A DNA stretch of 5,650 nucleotides from Pirellulales bacterium. GTDB taxonomy: Bacteria; Planctomycetota; Planctomycetia; Pirellulales; JAICIG01. The position numbers and the translations under genes were made by a program. The stretch lies in contig JAICIG010000482.1 of assembly GCA_025924495.1 (NCBI GenBank), positions 1 to 5,650 of the forward strand. Direction: 5' to 3'. Below are positions 4,943 through 5,650 of the stretch, piece after piece; position 1 is the first letter of the stretch; each line of letters begins with the position of its first letter. The notes beneath the pieces are model-generated. The model saw only the letters and a program-made list of their open reading frames with translations. It ran no database searches and was not told the DNA's origin.

Positions 4943-5650
4943 ATGATGTTCATCAAGACATGCTGTCGATTTGGCGTGATGACGATGCTGGCCATGTGTG
5001 CGTCGGCAGCGGTGGCCGCCGAAAAAGATGATAGACGGGACGCCGGCGCCTTTGTTCGAGCGCTTTGGGCAGTCCAGCAGTTTGGCACGCTGGAGGCTGC
5101 CGATCCGCGACGCGACGAGCGAACCAAGGCGCTGCTCGTCGCCGCACTCGCCAAAGATGGGACGATCACGAACCGCGCCGTTGAGAATAAACTGATGGAT
5201 CCAAAAACCTACCAATCGCTCGCCGGCGCCGACGACCGGCTGCAAGCAGCCGACATCCGCCAGGCGCTCGGCTCTGGCTCGCCCGAAACGCGCCGCCAAC
5301 TCTTGCCCGCGGTCGCAGCCCATCTCGATGCCTTGACCACCTCCTTCGATCGGATCGATGCGGTGCATCTCGCCGCCGGCGAGAAACTGGCCGAGTGGAT
5401 CGTATCAAACTATCAGACAGGGCAGCCGCTGCCGATCATCTTCGTCTGCACGGGCAACTCGCGCCGCAGCGTCATGGGTGCGACGATGGGCAACGTCGCC
5501 GCAGCGTATTGGGGATTGCCGGAAATCCGTTGTTACAGCGGCGGCACAGAGCCAAGCGCCTTCAATCGTCGCACGATCGCGGCGTTAACAGCAATCGGCG
5601 TGGAGATCGAGCCGACCGGCGAAGAGGCCCCGCGCGGCGCCGAGGGCGCA
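4943..5650 (+). CDS. Exported ArsC/low-molecular-weight tyrosine phosphatase-like protein, 3' end missing
   Basis: The window shows 236 residues from ATG 4943, cut by the right edge. The start is chosen for the GGAG 7 nt upstream; in-frame ATGs at 4886, 4922 and 4925 are alternatives, and an in-frame TAA at 4874-4876 bounds the frame. Residues 1-25 look like a Sec signal peptide: Lys5 and Arg9, a hydrophobic core VMTMLAMCASAAVA, and probable cleavage near AVAA-EKDD. A helical, charged region of about 135 residues of unknown family follows. The phosphatase domain begins at about 164: PIIFVCTGNSRRSVMGA holds the P-loop CX5R (Cys169 to Arg175), then CYSGGTEPSAFN (197-208) and AALTAIGVEIEP. LMW-PTP and thioredoxin-coupled ArsC share this fold. 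The second P-loop cysteine common in both (CTGNSC or CTGNIC) is Arg174 here. The redox cysteines of ArsC would lie just past the window end. Position behind arsR with a shared operator points to arsenic response; enzymatic activity and true location are unproven. Confidence 0.85.
   Translation, partial: MMFIKTCCRFGVMTMLAMCASAAVAAEKDDRRDAGAFVRALWAVQQFGTLEAADPRRDERTKALLVAALAKDGTITNRAVENKLMDPKTYQSLAGADDRLQAADIRQALGSGSPETRRQLLPAVAAHLDALTTSFDRIDAVHLAAGEKLAEWIVSNYQTGQPLPIIFVCTGNSRRSVMGATMGNVAAAYWGLPEIRCYSGGTEPSAFNRRTIAALTAIGVEIEPTGEEAPRGAEGA

Noticed and set aside
4810..5031. Plus-strand 73-codon frame overlapping arsR and the phosphatase gene start
   Set aside because: It overlaps both genes in another frame and its sequence shows no family or signal; ribosome binding evidence favours the phosphatase frame.
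4919..5368. Minus-strand 149-codon frame opposite the phosphatase gene
   Set aside because: The plus strand has a signal peptide, ribosome binding site and a P-loop phosphatase domain in one continuous frame, so this is an antisense shadow.

Overview
The window looks like chromosomal DNA from a moderately GC-rich environmental bacterium, most likely a planctomycete (Pirellulales-like). That assignment rests on protein style: a GT39-type membrane glycosyltransferase, a GT4 enzyme with a KCGLKVLQYMAAGLPVVANP-like core, an isolated short GspE-type ATPase, and an exported low-molecular-weight phosphatase beside an ArsR regulator. It is an inference from remembered family resemblance, not a search. 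No tRNA, rRNA, CRISPR array, insertion sequence or integrase was seen.

Layout. (1) 1-619, minus: N-terminal 206 residues of a polytopic GT39/ArnT-like glycosyltransferase that runs off the left edge. (2) 620-933: divergent intergenic region with a perfect 10-bp inverted repeat and a triple GCTCTC repeat. (3) 934-2013, plus: GT4-like glycosyltransferase with a GTG start and a good ribosome binding site. (4) 2014-2292: intergenic, with a promoter candidate and a leader hairpin. (5) 2293-2658 and 2648-3895, plus: a STAS-domain protein overlapping by 11 nt a GspE/PilB-type ATPase that lacks the N1 domain and the zinc-site cysteines. (6) 3933-4160, minus: a small unrecognised ORF, convergent with the ATPase gene. 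(7) 4161-4426: mostly non-coding. (8) 4427-5650, plus: an arsenic-type module made of arsR and an exported ArsC/LMW-PTP-like protein that is cut by the right edge.

How the parts fit. The two glycosyltransferases are divergent and may both act on cell-surface glycans or lipid-linked sugars. The STAS-ATPase pair looks translationally coupled and may be a small regulatory/motor unit separate from a full type II secretion or pilus locus. The best-supported regulatory circuit is at the right: arsR has a near-consensus promoter (TTGACG, 17 nt, TATATT), and the same sequence TATATTCGCT followed by an ATTCG-N6-CGWAT dyad recurs in front of the phosphatase gene. ArsR therefore probably represses both itself and the phosphatase gene. 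The arsR ATG lies only about 5 nt after the predicted transcription start, so its mRNA may be nearly leaderless. The phosphatase has an apparent signal peptide, which is unexpected for an arsenate reductase and is the most interesting biological question here.
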